Shown here: piece by piece, positions 29,489-37,485 of the stretch
Layout: every line of letters begins with the position of its first letter
How positions within the stretch are numbered: the first letter of the stretch is position 1
NCBI RefSeq assembly: GCF_010728325.1
Contig: NZ_AP022571.1
Span: forward strand, 62,001 to 126,000
Direction of reading: 5' to 3'
Origin: Mycolicibacterium poriferae
Lineage (GTDB): Bacteria; Actinomycetota; Actinomycetes; Mycobacteriales; Mycobacteriaceae
DNA: 64,000 nucleotides
Translations under genes and position numbers: made by a program
Notes under the pieces: generated by a model
Told to the model about the DNA's origin: nothing
Databases searched by the model: none
Seen by the model: the letters and a program-made list of their open reading frames with translations, nothing else

Positions 29489-30280
29489 GTGAAAGCCGTC
29501 GTCACCGGACTGGTCGCCATAACCGTTCTGCTCTTCGCGCCGACGCCCGTCGCGGTGGCTGAGACCGGACAGCGCATCGCACAGGCGGACGCTTACCTTG
29601 CCACTCGTCCGGGCACGGTCGGGTATGTGCTTCGCGACCGGACGACCGGACAGGCTCACCGAAACAACGCGGCCACCACGATGATGTGGACCGCATCCAC
29701 CATCAAGCTGGCGATGGTGGTCGACCTGTTGACTCGGGCACATGCCGGGAAGATCACCTTGACCCCGGCCGACCGCCAACTCATGGCCGACATGATGCAC
29801 TCTTCGGACAGCGACGCTGCAGATACGCTTTGGGAACGCTACAGCGGACCTGACAACATGGCGTTCAACCGCAATTTTGCCACGTACGGACTCACCAGCC
29901 TGCAACCGCAGCAGGGTTTCAGCGGCACGTACCCGTACTGGGGTTTTCAGAAGGCCACGAGCGACGACCTCGACCGGCTGATGAACTACACCCTCACCAG
30001 CTTGCCTGCGGCCCAGACCGCGGCCATCGTTGCGGAGATGCAGCACCTCGACGCCAACCAGCAATGGGGCGTGTGGGGAGCGGGCCCGGCCATGACTCCC
30101 GGAAACAAGAACGGGTGGTCCCGAGAACAGGGCGGCTGGGTCGTCAACAGCGTCGGTTTCGCCGGCCCTCGACAGCGCTACACATTGGCGATCATGAACT
30201 CGCTCGACGGGGAAGGCGGCTACGACGATGGCGTGGAAACGACCACGCGCCTCGCGCAGATTCTGCTGGCCTCCACCTAG
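29489..30280 (+). CDS. Beta-lactamase-like serine hydrolase, exported
   Basis: A 263-residue exported protein of the class A beta-lactamase/DD-peptidase fold. Signal peptide about 1-24 (VTGLVAITVLLFAPTPVAVA). The SxxK motif is STIK (about Ser70), the second motif corresponds to SDSDAAD, and the KTG position is KNGW. The changed KTG and the short length point to a non-lactamase member of the family, perhaps a peptidoglycan hydrolase; hydrolysis of beta-lactams cannot be claimed. GTG 29489 is the start by position of the signal peptide. A weak BlaI-type site lies upstream. Confidence 0.85.
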   Translation: MKAVVTGLVAITVLLFAPTPVAVAETGQRIAQADAYLATRPGTVGYVLRDRTTGQAHRNNAATTMMWTASTIKLAMVVDLLTRAHAGKITLTPADRQLMADMMHSSDSDAADTLWERYSGPDNMAFNRNFATYGLTSLQPQQGFSGTYPYWGFQKATSDDLDRLMNYTLTSLPAAQTAAIVAEMQHLDANQQWGVWGAGPAMTPGNKNGWSREQGGWVVNSVGFAGPRQRYTLAIMNSLDGEGGYDDGVETTTRLAQILLAST

Positions 30281-30666
30281 CCAAATTCACCACCAGTGGG
30301 CCTAGGGCCCAGTCGCGAGACCCAACCGCAGTAAGCGTTCGGCCACCGTGGACCTCAAGTCTGACCGCGGCCGAGAACCGGTCCTGGAGTTTGTCGCCGA
30401 CGCGTTGTCCGTTCGATTCGGCATAGCCGCGCAGCCGGGTCCTCTTCGAGTTAGCGCGTCGGCGGCGCGACGGAAATAGCTCGCACGGGCGCAAGCCAGT
30501 CATGGCATGCACCCTCTACAGCAACGTGAAAGTGATTACCTGACCGTGCATATGGGCCTGCGGCCCAGTGCAATACGGTGAAAGGCGATGACCGCCTCCG
30601 CGGCGCGGACGTCGAGACGGCGAACCCTGATAGCGCCACGACACCGTACTCGCCCAAGAAATCAGG
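30281..30666. other. Intergenic region between convergent genes
   Basis: About 386 nt between the beta-lactamase-like gene and the monooxygenase. No supported gene and no clear hairpin. Confidence 0.45.
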
Positions 30667-31848
30667 TCAGGGCGCCAGAAGCGGAAGCTTGAGGATGCGC
30701 CGAAGTGTCCATAGGCGAGGAGCGTGGCCCGATACCGCCAGGGCGATCGCCCTGGCGTCGCCCTCCAGGTAAGGAAGTAACGCGAATAACCCGAAACGGA
30801 ATCCGGCGAAGAACAGGCCGGCGGCAGCGGGGTGCTGTGCACCGGCGGTCACGGCGGGCTCGCCGTAGTCGTCGAGTACGCCGAGGTGGCCGACGAGGTG
30901 TTCGAGACCGGGCCGAAAGCCCGTGGCAGCGATGACGACGTCGAAGGCATCGGACCCGCCGGTCTCGAAAATGACGGCGGCGCCGTCGAACCCGGCGATA
31001 GCCGACCGTAGGTGAATCGCGCCGCGCTGCACGGCGGCGGCGAAGCCGCTATCCAAGGGTGGGGAGTAGTAGGTGTGGCGCATCGTTGAGAGTCGTTTGG
31101 CAGTATCGCCAAGCCCGTAGGGCGCCAGGTTCTGCCACATCCACCGGTGCGCGCTGAGGCCTACGAAGTCGAGGACAGCATCAGGCAGGAAGCGGCCAAT
31201 CTCAGCGAGCACGGTGACCGGTATCCCGCCGATTTCTCGTTTCAATAGCAGTGGGGGGCTGCGCACGCTCAACGAAACCTGCGTGGAAGGCTCATCGGCG
31301 AGCAAGGTGGCGATCTCGACCCCGGAGTTACCGGTGCCCACCACGAGAATCTTCTGTCCGCGAAAGTCCTGGGCGCGACCATACTGCGACGAGTGAATCA
31401 GCGTCCCCGAATAGCTCTGAACTCCAGACCATTTCGGTATCTGCGGCACCCGGTCATGGCCGGTGGCGACAACGACGAAACGCGCCGACATCGCTCCGAT
31501 GTCCGTCTGAACCAGCCACCCGGCGGACTTCTTGTTCAGGCGTTGAGCCGTCACACCGAAAGCGGTGTCACCTAGCGTTGCGGCGTAATCCTCGATATAA
31601 GCGGCCCAATCTTGGCGATGCGGCCACCGTCCGTATCTCGCCGGCATTCGTGTCAGCGGGAGATCGGAAAGCCAACGAGTCGTGTTGAGCCGCAAACCGT
31701 CGTAACGCATCCACCAGCTGGCTCCTGCACGTTCGGCCTTTTCAAGCAGGCGGACCGACAATCCGGAATTCTCAAGCACGCGGGCGACGGCAACACCGGC
31801 AGCACCGGCACCGATCACAATCACGTCGCAATCAAATGACGTCGCCAT
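30667..31848 (-). CDS. Flavin-containing monooxygenase-like NAD(P)/FAD oxidoreductase
   Basis: A 393-residue FAD enzyme. The N-terminal Rossmann motif is VIVIGAGAAGVAVARVLE (about 10-27). A second nucleotide-binding motif, ILVVGTGNSGVEIA (about 166-180), fits NADPH. The region WPHRQDWAAYIEDYA and the ATGHDRVPQIPKW motif are typical of the YczJ/flavin monooxygenase group. It oxygenates N, S or ketone groups; the substrate is unknown. The C-terminal part returns to the FAD fold (VIAATGFRPGLEHL). It stands alone on the minus strand beside the ZIP transporter, without a BlaI-type site. Confidence 0.88.
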   Translation of the reverse strand: MATSFDCDVIVIGAGAAGVAVARVLENSGLSVRLLEKAERAGASWWMRYDGLRLNTTRWLSDLPLTRMPARYGRWPHRQDWAAYIEDYAATLGDTAFGVTAQRLNKKSAGWLVQTDIGAMSARFVVVATGHDRVPQIPKWSGVQSYSGTLIHSSQYGRAQDFRGQKILVVGTGNSGVEIATLLADEPSTQVSLSVRSPPLLLKREIGGIPVTVLAEIGRFLPDAVLDFVGLSAHRWMWQNLAPYGLGDTAKRLSTMRHTYYSPPLDSGFAAAVQRGAIHLRSAIAGFDGAAVIFETGGSDAFDVVIAATGFRPGLEHLVGHLGVLDDYGEPAVTAGAQHPAAAGLFFAGFRFGLFALLPYLEGDARAIALAVSGHAPRLWTLRRILKLPLLAP

Positions 31849-31977
31849 GGAGATTCTGCTCCTTCCTGGTGGCTTCTGGGGGATAGCCGTGGTGCAATCA
31901 CGCCAAGCTCCTGGAGCGGCGGCCGAGCCGCTCGACGCCGATAGGCGGGCCGTGGTCGGAACGTGAGTCGAGCAGGA

Positions 31978-32709
31978 TCATCCGGCGTACACCGAAATCA
32001 GCGCGAAGAGGGCAAAGCCGGCCGTCAAGAACACAGGATCCCAGCGAGAGGTCGCTCCAGAATGGGCCTCGGTCAGCATCTCCTCCACGACCACGCTCAA
32101 CAGCGCACCCCCGGTGACAGCGAGGATGGTCAGCGTCACAATCTCCGGCGCGTCTCTCAAAGCGAAGTACCCTAAGGACGCCCCCACCAGGATCGGCACA
32201 GCGAACGTCAGCGCCATGAGGAGGCGTTTGACACGCTGCACATTCGCCCGGCGAAGTGTCGCGACTGCAGCGAATCCCTCCGGAATATCCGCTGGGGCCT
32301 GCCCCAGCGCGAGCAGAAGCCCCAGAGCAGGATTGAGTACCGTTCCGGTGCCGATCATCACGCCGTCGCTGAACAAGTCGAGTGAGACCCCGGAGAAGAT
32401 GGCCAACGGCCCCGTCCTAGTTTCGCTGCCATCGCGGCGCGCCTGCAGATAACCTATGGTCCGCTCAAGTCCTATGAAGAAGGCCCCTCCTGCGACGAAG
32501 CCGACGATGGGTATCCAGGCAGGCGATGCTCTCAGTGCCTCGGGCATGAGCTCGAGGCCGACGACAGCGAGCACGATTCCGGCTGCCATATGAAGTGCAA
32601 TGCTCAGCGCCTGCGCCGACACGTTGAACAGCTCAGCGACCACCGCGCCCAGGAAATTGCCGGCAGCGGGCAGACCGGCCAGCGCAAGAACTAGAGCGAA
32701 ACCCTCCAC
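31978..32709 (-). CDS. ZIP-family divalent metal transporter
   Basis: A 243-residue membrane protein with about eight helices, similar to the GufA-like ZIP group. Conserved features are the His and Glu in LHMAAGIVLAVVGLELMPEAL, the SLDLFSDGVMIGTG helix and ADIPEGFAAVA (the Glu-Gly metal-site motif). ZIP proteins bring Zn, Fe or related ions into the cytoplasm. The GTG start 32709 is near the convergent or following ICMT-like gene. In this metal-rich region it could supply zinc, or be a leftover import route; the ion is not fixed by sequence. Confidence 0.87.
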   Translation of the reverse strand: MEGFALVLALAGLPAAGNFLGAVVAELFNVSAQALSIALHMAAGIVLAVVGLELMPEALRASPAWIPIVGFVAGGAFFIGLERTIGYLQARRDGSETRTGPLAIFSGVSLDLFSDGVMIGTGTVLNPALGLLLALGQAPADIPEGFAAVATLRRANVQRVKRLLMALTFAVPILVGASLGYFALRDAPEIVTLTILAVTGGALLSVVVEEMLTEAHSGATSRWDPVFLTAGFALFALISVYAG

Positions 32710-32753
32710 GGGACCCCCTCAATGTCGAGCCGGTGCCTCATCTGCACAGCGAG

Positions 32754-33293
32754 CTAAAGTCGTCGGCCCCACCATCGGCGCACCTCGCGTACGTACCGTC
32801 TGTAGTCCTCGCCGTAGAGGACCTCGACCTGATGTTCCTCAACAGGTACCCATAACGCGTAGGCGCCAGCGATTGCAGCAGTGAGTCCGGCGGCGGTGAG
32901 GCTACGCCGACCCACCGCCGCGCCGCCCAGGGCGACGACGTATCCCAGATACTGCGGGTTGCGGGAGTAGCGATAGATACCCCTCGTGGCGAGGGCGTCG
33001 TTGCGGGTTCCCTCTACTTCAGCTGCGCTGGCGAAGCGGCTCATCGCTGCGACGCATAGTCCAGCCCCACCTGCGGCAGCAGCCCAGCCGACCGGAATTG
33101 CCCACCGCGGGGACTTCAATTGTTTGTCTGGTTTCGCGAGTGCCCATACTGTGACCGCGGCGTGAGCAGCATATGCACTCCACATGAGAATGGCGGTCGA
33201 GCGACGCAGCGAGCCACCGTTTTGCACGTCGTCTGCCATCCGAGACAGGACCGGTATCCGGAGGTTCATGCGATGCAGTTTCTGGGTCGGCAT
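32754..33293 (-). CDS. Isoprenylcysteine carboxyl methyltransferase-like membrane protein
   Basis: A 179-residue protein of the ICMT/PEMT-like methyltransferase group. Helices at about 35-55 and 65-85 are followed by the family motif TRGIYRYSRNPQYLGYVVALGG (about 122-143) and the terminal EEHQVEVLYGEDYRRYVREVRRW, which hold the S-adenosylmethionine site. The substrate in actinobacteria is not known. The start is uncertain: ATG 33293, 33269 or 33239 are all without a clear ribosome site. A second, distinct family member is at 34390. Confidence 0.8.
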   Translation of the reverse strand: MPTQKLHRMNLRIPVLSRMADDVQNGGSLRRSTAILMWSAYAAHAAVTVWALAKPDKQLKSPRWAIPVGWAAAAGGAGLCVAAMSRFASAAEVEGTRNDALATRGIYRYSRNPQYLGYVVALGGAAVGRRSLTAAGLTAAIAGAYALWVPVEEHQVEVLYGEDYRRYVREVRRWWGRRL

Positions 33294-33518
33294 TACGCGG
33301 TAGACCGACTCTGACGGCCGCCATTTGCAATGGACTCGAAGCGAACGGCATGCGCCCCGTGGACCAACGTTGTTGTGTCAGGTTGGCGGATCTCTGGCAT
33401 GAAGGCGCCATTGCCACTATTGCGAGGTGGCAAACCACTTCAGGCGGTGAGAACTGCGGTGCATAGCGGTCGGCGTTCCCGGCCTTCATGGTTCGCTCGG
33501 CACCACGGCGCGGCAACT

Positions 33519-33543
33519 ATATATAGACACATGCGCATATGGC
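33519..33543 (+). promoter_or_regulatory. ArsR/SmtB-type operator at second cyclase gene
   Basis: AT-rich site containing ACATGCGCAT (33529-33538), of which ATGCGCAT is a perfect 8-bp palindrome. The core matches the site before the P1B-4 ATPase. It overlaps ATG 33539. Confidence 0.5.
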
Positions 33544-34345
33544 TATGTATCGTGATCTCATGAAGCGAGCGACGACACCCACGACGGTCACTGCGCCGAA
33601 CCGCACGGGGCGGCCTGCGAGTCCGCGGACGGGGACACAGCTCCAGGCGGTGACGGCCAAGGCAAGTGCTGAACCGACTCTCGACCATGTCGACACCAAT
33701 GCGGCCATCGTGTTCGTCGACATGTCTGGCTACACCGCACTCACCGAGATTCATGGCGATCACGTCGCTGCCCAGTTCGCCGAGGACTTCGCAGGCATGG
33801 CAGGCGAAGCGCTGGGGCCCGGCGACGAGCTGATCAAGACGATGGGTGATGCCGTCATGGTCGCCAGTGCGGACGCACCTGCGGCGCTGGCTTTCCTGCG
33901 CCGCTTGGGCGTTGCGGCCAGGCGTGCCGAGGGCTTCCCGATGCTTCGTGCGGGGGTCAGCGCGGGAACGGTGGTGAGACGGCGCGGCGATGTGTTCGGG
34001 ACGATTGTGAACGCCGCGGCGCGGTTGGCAGCACTCGCTGCACCTGGGCGAATCGTATTCGGCCGCGACGTCGCCGCGGCCGCCGCCGATCTCGGACTTC
34101 CCGTCGAAGCGCTCGGGCTGGTCGGCATCAGAAACATGGCTAACCGGATGGAACTGTTCGCAGTGGACATCGGCGAGGAACACCAGCAGCACGTCGACCC
34201 GGTGTGCCGGCTACATGTGACCGCCGCGTCCGCCGCGATCACCCGAAGCCGTGGTGACCGAACCTACCGCTTCTGCTCGGCGGCTTGCGCCGACCGATTC
34301 GACACACTGGCCCGATCTGCAAGGGACTCTTCGGTCGCGGAGTAG
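33539..34345 (+). CDS. Class III nucleotidyl cyclase fused to YHS-like domain (second copy)
   Basis: A 268-residue paralogue of the 22581 protein with a longer N-terminal tail. The cyclase domain (about 55-210) keeps both metal Asp (VDMSGYT Asp61, MGDAVM Asp104), the Lys (Lys100) and VNAAARLA (Asn158, Arg162). The C-terminal YHS-like part has HVDPVCRLHV and FCSAACADRF with Cys223, Cys246 and Cys250. ATG 33539 lies inside the operator-like site, so ATG 33560 is a good alternative. It is not next to an ATPase but lies 3.5 kb before the ArsR-CtpG operon, whose operator resembles its own. Confidence 0.85.
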   Translation: MAMYRDLMKRATTPTTVTAPNRTGRPASPRTGTQLQAVTAKASAEPTLDHVDTNAAIVFVDMSGYTALTEIHGDHVAAQFAEDFAGMAGEALGPGDELIKTMGDAVMVASADAPAALAFLRRLGVAARRAEGFPMLRAGVSAGTVVRRRGDVFGTIVNAAARLAALAAPGRIVFGRDVAAAAADLGLPVEALGLVGIRNMANRMELFAVDIGEEHQQHVDPVCRLHVTAASAAITRSRGDRTYRFCSAACADRFDTLARSARDSSVAE

Positions 34346-34389
34346 TCGCTCGTGCGCACAACGGTTACGAATTGAATGGAGGGGCCACG

Positions 34390-35013
34390 ATGGCAACGGC
34401 AGCACTGATGCTTTACGGGATATTTATCGTTTTGGGGTTCGGGTGGCGCAGCTATCGGCAGTGGCGCCGTACAGGGTCCACGGGTATGCGCGGCTTCCAT
34501 GGACGGCCCGGGTCGTTAGAGTGGCTCGCCGGTGCCGGCTTCGTGGTCGCGATGGTGGTGGGTGCGCTCGCGCCGATCCTCCAGGTAGCCGGTTGGCTGT
34601 CGCCTATCGCCACGCTCGGCGCCCCCGTATTTGGGGCGCTGGGAACCGTGGCGGCGGTGGTCGGTATCGCCACGACGTTGTGGGCGCAAGAGTCGATGGG
34701 TGACTCGTGGCGCATCGGCGTCGACGCCGGCGAAACCACCCAACTCGTGGACCGTGGAATGTTTGGCTGGGTCCGCAACCCGATCTTCACCGCAATGCTG
34801 ATTTTCGGTGCCGGCGTAGCGCTGATGGCGCCAAATCCGCTGGCAATCATAGGGTTTGTTCTGTTGTTGACGTCGATCGAGCTGCAGGTCCGCTTCGTGG
34901 AGGAACCGTATCTGCACCGCACGCACAGCGAGCGCTACCGCGATTACGTCGGCCGCGTCGGACGTTTCGTTCCCCGCATCGGTCGGTCACCTGTCAGGGG
35001 ACCGTCGGCTTGA
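34390..35013 (+). CDS. ICMT-like methyltransferase family membrane protein
   Basis: A 207-residue membrane protein. Three or four helices (about 4-22, 45-65, 70-90, 130-155) surround the family pattern LVDRGMFGWVRNPIFTAMLIFG and a terminal EEPYLHRTHSERYRDYVGRVGRF. This is the isoprenylcysteine carboxyl methyltransferase-like fold. ATG 34390 has GGAGGGG about 8 nt upstream. It follows the cyclase-YHS gene by 44 nt on the same strand and may be co-transcribed with it. The methyl acceptor is unknown. Confidence 0.82.
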   Translation: MATAALMLYGIFIVLGFGWRSYRQWRRTGSTGMRGFHGRPGSLEWLAGAGFVVAMVVGALAPILQVAGWLSPIATLGAPVFGALGTVAAVVGIATTLWAQESMGDSWRIGVDAGETTQLVDRGMFGWVRNPIFTAMLIFGAGVALMAPNPLAIIGFVLLLTSIELQVRFVEEPYLHRTHSERYRDYVGRVGRFVPRIGRSPVRGPSA

Positions 35014-35176
35014 TGGCGCTCACGCCCGTCCGAGCCCTATCGTTGCGCAGGTATCGCCGTGCGCGACGGCGCCCAACAGTGACCCGTGCATGCGGAGCGA
35101 TACGTCTACGACGCCTGTTCCTCTGGACTCGCGTTCTGGCAATTACTACGGCACCGCCGCCTGAACACCTCGAACG

Positions 35177-35956
35177 ATGATCGACCCGGAGACGAATAAC
35201 TCCGCAGACGCCGTCCAGCCGCGCTGGCGCGGTGCGGCGCTGCTCCGGTCGGGAGTGCTGGCCTTCGCCGGGTCTATCGGTGCCACCGATACCCACGCCC
35301 ACCACGCAGTGCAGATCATCATGGCGACAACGCCTTTGACGGTCCTCGATGAGCAGGGAGCGCCACACACGGGCACGAAGGTAGTGGTGCCTGCCGACAC
35401 GGTCCATCGAATCTGGGGCGGTGCCGAGGACGGCACAGTGATCTTCCTGGAGCCGGAATCAGCGCCGGGACGAGCTGCGCATCTGCGGGCGATCGACGCT
35501 GGATGGGTCATCAGCTCGGCGTTCGCCTCCGCTGCGCGCCGACCGCTTGCCACCGTGGTCGCCGACGTAGCCGCGCACCTTGCACCCGCTACCTCCGATC
35601 GCGATGTCCCGGCGCAACACTCCTCGGTCGACCATGCATTGCGGTTGCTGCCAGCTCTTGTAGCAGCCGGTCCCGTTAGCGGTACCAAACTCGCGGCGCA
35701 GGTGGGCCTTTCGGCGAGCCGCTTCACTCACCTGTTCACCGAGCAGGTTGGAATCCCGCTTCGGCGTTATGTGTTGTGGTCACGGCTGCGGATTGCGATC
35801 ACTCTGGTCCAGGGCGGGGACGACTTGACTGGCGCCGCGCACGGTGCAGGCTTCGCCGACAGCGCCCACCTCACTCGCACCACCCGCGAGATGTTCGGCC
35901 TGCCGCCCTCGGTGCTGAGTCGCCACGTGTCCTGGGACCTCGACCCCAGCAGCTAG
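35177..35956 (+). CDS. AraC-family transcriptional regulator
   Basis: A 259-residue regulator. The N-terminal half is a cupin-like sensor (HAHHAVQIIMATTPLTV, VVPADTVHRIWGG) and the C-terminal ~95 residues carry two helix-turn-helix units: GTKLAAQVGLSASRFTHLFTEQVGIPLRRYVLWSRL and LTGAAHGAGFADSAHLTRTTREMFGLPPS. The His-rich sensor start (ATDTHAHHA) could bind metal but that is speculation. It precedes the hydroxylase-like gene by 47 nt on the same strand and may control it. Confidence 0.88.
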   Translation: MIDPETNNSADAVQPRWRGAALLRSGVLAFAGSIGATDTHAHHAVQIIMATTPLTVLDEQGAPHTGTKVVVPADTVHRIWGGAEDGTVIFLEPESAPGRAAHLRAIDAGWVISSAFASAARRPLATVVADVAAHLAPATSDRDVPAQHSSVDHALRLLPALVAAGPVSGTKLAAQVGLSASRFTHLFTEQVGIPLRRYVLWSRLRIAITLVQGGDDLTGAAHGAGFADSAHLTRTTREMFGLPPSVLSRHVSWDLDPSS

Positions 35957-36003
35957 CCGAATCATTCAAGCCCTGGCCCGGTGGCTACCGCGACGATCAA
36001 GGC

Positions 36004-36972
36004 ATGCGTACAACTTCCCGTGCGGCTTCGCCGTCCACCACCGCGCTCCAGGCAGTGGCCCGCTACGGCTACGTGCCGTTCATGCTGGTCGGACTCAACG
36101 GCGCAGGCATCGCCGTAGCCGCCGCTGGCGCCCCAAAATATTGGCTGCTCGCGATTCTGGCAGTCGCAATCGCAACCGCGCTCCTGGTGGAGCGAATCAT
36201 CCCGTACGACTCAGAGTGGAACCACGATCGCGCCGATGGCATGCGCGACCGCATCCACGTCGCAGTCAACGAAACCCTCATTCTGGCCAGCGTCGCCGCG
36301 ATCCCGCTGCTCGCCGCCATCGTCCCCGCGCCCCAGTTGTGGCCACACAGTTGGCCATTCGTCACGCAAGTCCTCGCCGCGATCCTGGTCGCCGACTTCG
36401 GCATTACCGTGGTACATCTGGCCAGCCACAAGGTCGGCGTGCTGTGGCGCTTCCACGCGGTGCACCACAGCGTCACCCGCTTCTACGGCCTCAACGGCCT
36501 GATGAAACACCCGCTGCACCAAACCGTGGAGATGGCCGCCGGCGTCGCACCTCTGATCCTGATCGGGCTGCCCGTCGATGTCGCATCAGCCCTCGCCCTG
36601 GCCGTCGCTATTCAACTGCTGCTGCAACACTCCAACGCCGAGTACCGCATCGGCCCTGCCAAGTACGTCCTGGCCCTCAACGAGGGCCACCGATTCCACC
36701 ACCTGAAGTGGGCCGGCATCGGCGACGTCAACTTCGGGCTGTTCACCTTGCTGTGGGATCACCTCATGCGGACCTTTTCCTATGATCCCGCAAGGCGATT
36801 CGACTCCAGTCAGCTGGGTATGGCCGCCAAGCCTGATTACCCCAACAGTTATCTGCGCCAGATGATCTACCCGTTCACTCGACGCGGCGGGTGTGCGTCG
36901 GAGGCCACCACAACGCCGACCGGCGCCACTCAGACGTCGATCTCCGACCCGCTCTCGAAGAATCGCTGCTGA
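36004..36972 (+). CDS. Sterol desaturase/fatty acid hydroxylase-family membrane protein
   Basis: A 322-residue membrane di-iron oxygenase. Histidine motifs of the family are visible: HLASH (His138, His142), FHAVHH (His151, His154, His155) and HRFHH (His229, His232, His233). Four hydrophobic helices (about 25-62, 92-108, 122-140, 190-210) frame them. It hydroxylates or desaturates a lipid, substrate unknown. ATG 36004 is used, with AAGG nearby. A Thr/Ser-rich tail follows the domain. The downstream gene is the ArsR regulator, in a separate operon. Confidence 0.87.
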   Translation: MRTTSRAASPSTTALQAVARYGYVPFMLVGLNGAGIAVAAAGAPKYWLLAILAVAIATALLVERIIPYDSEWNHDRADGMRDRIHVAVNETLILASVAAIPLLAAIVPAPQLWPHSWPFVTQVLAAILVADFGITVVHLASHKVGVLWRFHAVHHSVTRFYGLNGLMKHPLHQTVEMAAGVAPLILIGLPVDVASALALAVAIQLLLQHSNAEYRIGPAKYVLALNEGHRFHHLKWAGIGDVNFGLFTLLWDHLMRTFSYDPARRFDSSQLGMAAKPDYPNSYLRQMIYPFTRRGGCASEATTTPTGATQTSISDPLSKNRC

Positions 36973-37078
36973 TGGCTGGCCCACGGGCGGCAACCGGACG
37001 TCGCGCGGTGGCGCCGCAGATCCTCCGACTAAACCCGGTGTCGGTCAGGATTGCCCCGACCCCGTCGAATTCATATAA

Positions 37079-37094
37079 ACATACGTTAGTATGT
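37079..37094 (+). promoter_or_regulatory. ArsR-type operator of the metal regulator gene
   Basis: ACATAC-GTTA-GTATGT, a perfect 6-bp inverted repeat with a 4-nt spacer, ending 4 nt before ATG 37099. The message may be leaderless. Confidence 0.65.
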
Positions 37095-37098
37095 GGGT

Positions 37099-37485
37099 AT
37101 GACGGAGCCGGTAGATGCCTGCGATCTTCTCTGTTTGGACCTGCCGCACGCGGAGTCCATCCGGGCTACGGTGCCCGACAGTGCCACCATCCAAGCCGCC
37201 GCCGCTGCGGCGCGCGGCCTGAGCGATGCGACCCGGTTGTCCATCGCGGCCGCGCTTTCGGCCGGTGACGAGTTGTGCGTGTGCGATATGGCGTGGGTGG
37301 TGGGACTGCCTCAGGGCTTGGTGTCGCACCATCTGCGCCAACTCAAGAACGCTTCGCTGGTGTCCTCGCGGCGTCAGGGCAAGTTGGTGATGTACCAGCT
37401 GACCGAGCGCGGGCGCCAGTTGACCGACTTGGTGCTCGGCGGCGTTGACACGGTGGCTGCTGGAAAGGAACCCGATCGTGTCTGA
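37099..37485 (+). CDS. ArsR/SmtB-family metal-sensing repressor (CadC/CmtR-like)
   Basis: A 128-residue winged-helix repressor. N-terminal cysteines (ACDLLCLD, Cys8 and Cys12) and the CVC motif in the alpha-3 helix (DELCVCDMAWVVG, Cys60 and Cys62) match the CadC-type Cd/Pb/Zn site. The recognition helix is GLVSHHLRQLKNASL. It would release DNA on binding metal. ATG 37099 follows the operator by 4 nt. The next gene, an ATPase, starts 8 nt before its stop, so the two are co-translated. I infer control of its own operon and perhaps of the cyclase and P1B-4 ATPase units. Confidence 0.93.
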   Translation: MTEPVDACDLLCLDLPHAESIRATVPDSATIQAAAAAARGLSDATRLSIAAALSAGDELCVCDMAWVVGLPQGLVSHHLRQLKNASLVSSRRQGKLVMYQLTERGRQLTDLVLGGVDTVAAGKEPDRV

